Assembly (NCBI GenBank): GCA_903887095.1
Contig: CAISOQ010000074.1
Span: 1-8,736, forward strand
Source: an uncultured Flavobacteriia bacterium
GTDB lineage: Bacteria; Bacteroidota; Bacteroidia; Flavobacteriales_D; Crocinitomicaceae
Reading direction: 5' to 3'
DNA length: 8,736 bases
The notes under the pieces were generated by a model. The model was not told the DNA's origin. It was given only the letters and a program-made list of their open reading frames with translations, and made no database searches. Both the position numbers and the translations under genes were made by a program. This document shows positions 5,533 through 8,736 of this stretch, piece after piece (the stretch's first letter is position 1; every line of letters begins with the position of its first letter).

Positions 5533-7071
5533 ATGCTTCAGCGGACTTTCGGTTCCCGTTTTCATGAACAATTCCACTTATTTGGAGCATGCGCATTTGC
5601 AGTTGGTTTGTCGACGAGCAAGATAGTTCTTTCACTTTCAATGCTGCTGCTTCTATTGAATCTCATTCTGGAGGGTGACGTTAAAAAATATAAAATCAAC
5701 CTTCGCCAAAACCGACTTTTTCTGCTCTTGTCGATCTATTTTGCATTGCATCTTTTGGCTTTGAGCTGGACTTCTAATTTTTCCTATGCATTCGGAGATC
5801 TTAAGACGAAGCTGACCTTATTGATTATCCCACTTGTTTTTGTTGTGAAACCGATTAATTATGATGGTCCACTGCAATTGGTTAATCGTTTTTTCATCTC
5901 CGGATTAGTTGTGACATCCGTTATTAATTTCCTAGCTTACCACCAATTCTTTGGAGCTAAAATTTATACAGACATCCGCGAATTATCCTTGTTTGGTTCA
6001 CACATTCGTTATGGAATTCTTGTAGCAATGGGCGCAGGAATTTGTTTGTATGAATTTACGCGATCATCCTCAAAATGGAAAATCATTTTAGGTACTTGTC
6101 TACTGTGGTTTTGTTACTACACGTATTTCAGCCAGATCATTTCAGGGGTGTTAGCTTTGGCAACCGTTTTTATTTCAGCACTCGTTTTCTGGATTCACCT
6201 CCGATCGAAATTGGTGGCAGGAATAGCAACTGGTTTACTTTTATTAGGTTCACTTCTTTTCATAGCATTCCTTCTTTTCCCAATTAATAAACCAAGAACA
6301 AAATTAGACGAACGCTCCCTTCCATTAAAAACTGCGAATGGCAATGCTTATTCGCACAATCTTTTGCCTGAAACATTCATTGATGGCAAGGCTGTTCTGG
6401 CGAATCTTTGTGAAACAGAAATTGAAGTAGAATGGGAGAAAAAATCGCGGTTTCGTTACTACGGAAAAGATCTCAAAGGACAGCCAATTCGATTTACTTT
6501 GATGCGTTATATGACTGCGAAGGATTTGAAAAAAGATTCGTTGGATTTCCAGCAATTAACTTTAACCGATATCAAGAGCATCGAAAAAGGAATTGCAAGT
6601 CCTCAGGAAAGTGAATCTGGTCTTTGGGCACGTTGGAAAGGCATTCAATTTCAATTGCAAAATTTACAAGATCCGAATGGGCACTCTTTACTGCAACGTT
6701 TTGAATATTGGAAAACAGCATGGCACATCATCGAAAAAAATTGGTTGCTAGGCGTAGGAACGGGCGATGTGCAAGATGCTTTTGATAATCAATATGCACG
6801 AGATAAATCTCCACTGCTCCCAGAATACCGACTTCGAGCACATAACAGTTATTTGACCAGTTGGGTCAGTTTCGGATTACTAGGGTTGATTTCCTTTGGT
6901 GGAATGGTCTTTTATTTTTTGAACTATCAATGGAAGAACCAACACTTTTTGCCTGTTGTATTCATCCTCGTGGCAATCGTAACATTCATTTTGGAAGATA
7001 CGCTTGAAACACAAACGGGCGTTTCCTTTTTCGCCTTCTTTTATGGGTTATACCTAAACCCTAAGAATTAG
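5533..7071 (+). CDS. O-antigen ligase/polymerase family integral membrane protein
   Basis: The 512-aa inner-membrane protein has about 10-12 hydrophobic segments and one long periplasmic loop near the C-terminal end, the layout of the Wzy_C superfamily (O-antigen ligase WaaL and Wzy-type polymerases). Visible landmarks are GSHIRYG (R159) before a membrane helix; the loop from about residue 251 to 440; the motif RFEYWKTAWHIIEKNWLLGVGTGD (389-412, in two adjoining parts); and RAHNSYL (H437, N438). The last lies where catalytically important residues fall in ligases. It probably attaches or polymerises undecaprenyl-linked glycan on the periplasmic face. Ligase and polymerase cannot be told apart by sequence, and no other glycan genes are adjacent. 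The loop has an extra domain (about 268-360). The gene starts 33 nt after the S41 peptidase with no visible promoter or terminator between, so it is probably co-transcribed. Its TAG stop overlaps the TAA of the convergent antiporter gene. Confidence 0.82.
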   Translation: MLQRTFGSRFHEQFHLFGACAFAVGLSTSKIVLSLSMLLLLLNLILEGDVKKYKINLRQNRLFLLLSIYFALHLLALSWTSNFSYAFGDLKTKLTLLIIPLVFVVKPINYDGPLQLVNRFFISGLVVTSVINFLAYHQFFGAKIYTDIRELSLFGSHIRYGILVAMGAGICLYEFTRSSSKWKIILGTCLLWFCYYTYFSQIISGVLALATVFISALVFWIHLRSKLVAGIATGLLLLGSLLFIAFLLFPINKPRTKLDERSLPLKTANGNAYSHNLLPETFIDGKAVLANLCETEIEVEWEKKSRFRYYGKDLKGQPIRFTLMRYMTAKDLKKDSLDFQQLTLTDIKSIEKGIASPQESESGLWARWKGIQFQLQNLQDPNGHSLLQRFEYWKTAWHIIEKNWLLGVGTGDVQDAFDNQYARDKSPLLPEYRLRAHNSYLTSWVSFGLLGLISFGGMVFYFLNYQWKNQHFLPVVFILVAIVTFILEDTLETQTGVSFFAFFYGLYLNPKN

Positions 7072-8736
7072 GACTTCTTAAAAATACTTCCGACTTCTTT
7101 TCCAATTTTCTGAATTGCCTCAACACCCTTGGTTATCGCTACTGCATCAAAGTCATCATAACTGCCATATATGTTATCCAAAGAGTGTTGTGAAGGATAA
7201 ATGATAATTAAATCATTATCAGGGTAACCCTTTTCTAATTTTGCAGGAAAAGAGTCCAAACCTTGTTGATAGGAAACAGCTCCAGGTCTTGCACTGCAAA
7301 AAATAATAATGTCCTCTTCAGATCTGCTTGAGTGCAACAAATAAAAATCATCTACTTCCTCTATATCAATGAGCTTTGTGGTTACAAGTATTCTGTTAGC
7401 CTCACCAACTTTCAACCATTTTTCATACGTTGAATGAGTTGCGTACAATTCAATTTTTAGATTTAATTGCTTTGCTAATCTTAAAATTCGTTCGACCCAG
7501 AGAGAGAAACTCGTCTCTAATTCAGCAAATTTTGGACAAACAACAAGGATTCTTTCATAAGAAACAGAAGGGTGATCCAATTGACAAAAGAAAATTGTTT
7601 TGTCACAAACATCCATTAAATGTGCGCGATCATCACCAACAATTCGTTTCAACAAATTCATTTTTCTGCTATCATTAAGAACTACTACATCTGTAACTAA
7701 TTCTTTAGATACGCGTGCAATTCCTGAAGACAAATTGTGGTCAATTGTAGCAATTGTATTTAATTTAGCTTCGTGACCAGAAAAATGTTTGACAATATCT
7801 TCTAACGATTTTCGCGATCTTCGGATCATTCTCTCAGCGTCTTCATTATTTGGATAGACACTCACTACTGAGATTGGATTTATTACTCTTGGATCTGAGA
7901 TTAATAATGCGAAATCAAGTAATGATTCATTGCCTTGCAATTCATTCATTGATACCATCAAATGTTTGTTTCTCAGTTTTGTTTCATTTGAATCATCGTG
8001 ATCCTGGTCTGCAATCTGAATTAACAATCGTTTTCCTGCGTTTTCAGTAACAAAAGAAGCAACAAGGCATGTAAACAAAATTAAAAGTACAGTTCCATTT
8101 ACAATGTTGACATCTAGAATACCGTGTCCATCATTGTATCCGACCATAATTATTGCCAAGGTCGCTGCAGCATGTGAGGAACTTAATCCAAAAATGACTT
8201 GTCTTTCTGTCCCAGACAATTTAAAAATTAATTGTGTTAGGAATGCTGCTAACCATTTACTTAAGATTGCAAATGCGGTAAGCACCCCTGCAATTATCAA
8301 GGGCCAGCTTCCGGAGAAGAAGACCTTGTAATCCACAACCATACCTACTGATATCAAAAAGAAAGGAATAAATAAAGTGTTGCCAATGAACTCGACTCTA
8401 TTCATTAGAATGGAACTATGCGGTATTAATCTATTTAAGACTAATCCCGCTACGAACGCCCCAATAATATGTTCTACTCCTGCCACTTCTGCAAGGAAAG
8501 CAGAGAAGAAAACAATTGATAACACAAAAATATACTGTGCATTTTTTTCACTATCCAGTTTGCTGAAAAACCATCTGGCAATTTTTGGAATCAGAAAGAA
8601 CATGATTAATGAAAAAATAGTCAAGGAGGTAATCAATCGTATCCAAAAAACACTATCAAGATTTCCTTCAGTGGAAGAAGATATAACCGTTAGAATTATC
8701 AGTACCGCTGTGTCCGTTAGAATTGTACCTCCAACA
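7068..8736 (-). CDS. Cation:proton antiporter (CPA2/KefB-type membrane domain) with universal-stress-like tail, 5' end beyond right edge
   Basis: 555 codons are visible and the frame stays open to the right edge, beginning VGGTILTDTAVL, the conserved discontinuous-helix motif of monovalent cation:proton antiporters with its acidic Asp. The start and first helices are therefore outside the window. A TTG at 8634-8636 is internal and is not a start. Further family landmarks are the block ending HIIGAFVAGL (about 8484-8450), FFLISVGMVVDY and GLSSSHAAATLAI. The membrane part ends near position 8030. The remaining 320 or so residues are cytoplasmic and look like two universal-stress-protein-type alpha/beta halves (beginning KHLMVSMNE and ERILVVCPK). 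The first half lacks the usual Gly-rich nucleotide loop: it has VVVLNDSRK in place of a V-x-G-S-R-type motif. The protein likely exchanges Na+ or K+ for H+ at the inner membrane, with the tail regulating activity. Ion specificity cannot be read from the sequence. Confidence 0.88.
   Translation of the reverse strand, partial: VGGTILTDTAVLIILTVISSSTEGNLDSVFWIRLITSLTIFSLIMFFLIPKIARWFFSKLDSEKNAQYIFVLSIVFFSAFLAEVAGVEHIIGAFVAGLVLNRLIPHSSILMNRVEFIGNTLFIPFFLISVGMVVDYKVFFSGSWPLIIAGVLTAFAILSKWLAAFLTQLIFKLSGTERQVIFGLSSSHAAATLAIIMVGYNDGHGILDVNIVNGTVLLILFTCLVASFVTENAGKRLLIQIADQDHDDSNETKLRNKHLMVSMNELQGNESLLDFALLISDPRVINPISVVSVYPNNEDAERMIRRSRKSLEDIVKHFSGHEAKLNTIATIDHNLSSGIARVSKELVTDVVVLNDSRKMNLLKRIVGDDRAHLMDVCDKTIFFCQLDHPSVSYERILVVCPKFAELETSFSLWVERILRLAKQLNLKIELYATHSTYEKWLKVGEANRILVTTKLIDIEEVDDFYLLHSSRSEEDIIIFCSARPGAVSYQQGLDSFPAKLEKGYPDNDLIIIYPSQHSLDNIYGSYDDFDAVAITKGVEAIQKIGKEVGSIFKKS

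Noticed and set aside
8634..8636. TTG as the start of the antiporter
   Set aside because: The frame stays open to the edge and encodes the conserved VGGTILTDTA motif upstream, so this codon is internal.
1..8736. Mobile element, defence system, CRISPR, tRNA/rRNA or riboswitch
   Set aside because: No transposase, integrase, nuclease or toxin-antitoxin gene, no spaced direct repeats and no tRNA-like folds were seen; nearly all the sequence is taken by conserved housekeeping and envelope genes.

Overview
The window is a compact stretch of ordinary chromosome from a member of the Bacteroidota. The evidence is the AT-rich DNA, TAnnTTTG promoter elements in place of E. coli-type -10 boxes, no clear Shine-Dalgarno sequences, and gene families typical of the phylum: an alternative complex III operon, a small SPOR-domain secreted protein, rnpA next to an S41 peptidase, and an O-antigen ligase with a long periplasmic loop. 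The order within the phylum cannot be fixed from this sequence.

Layout. Positions 1-1596 (minus strand) hold the start of the act operon of alternative complex III: actA, a six-heme cytochrome c, then the first 66 codons of actB, an iron-sulfur/molybdopterin-type subunit with a twin-arginine signal; actB runs off the left edge. A 261-bp AT-rich divergent spacer (1597-1857) carries one candidate promoter for each direction and two small dyads. On the plus strand, 1858-2262 encodes an exported SPOR-domain protein, which overlaps tail to tail by 29 bp with a minus-strand FAD-binding flavoprotein (2234-3412). A 55-bp divergent spacer follows. Then comes a plus-strand cluster: rnpA (3468-3863), an S41 carboxyl-terminal processing peptidase (3847-5499, overlapping rnpA by 17 bp) and an O-antigen ligase/polymerase-type membrane protein (5533-7071). 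The cluster meets, stop codon on stop codon, a minus-strand cation:proton antiporter with a cytoplasmic universal-stress-protein-like tail (7068 to beyond the right edge).

How the genes relate. actA and actB encode subunits of one complex, which oxidises quinol and passes electrons towards a terminal oxidase. The rnpA cluster probably shares one transcript and joins tRNA 5' processing with two envelope functions, proteolysis and glycan transfer or polymerisation. The flavoprotein and the antiporter are separate units. There is no tRNA, rRNA, CRISPR array, insertion sequence or phage gene, and no gene-free stretch over 300 bp.

I found no convincing undescribed system. The points most worth a second look are the pair of perfect -7 elements lying only 3-4 nt before the divergent flavoprotein and rnpA start codons (predicted leaderless mRNAs), the monoheme-plus-pentaheme form of ActA, the dyads between actA and the SPOR gene, and the uncharacterised loop domain of the O-antigen ligase-like protein. 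Three start codons that an automatic call would place at TTG are corrected here.
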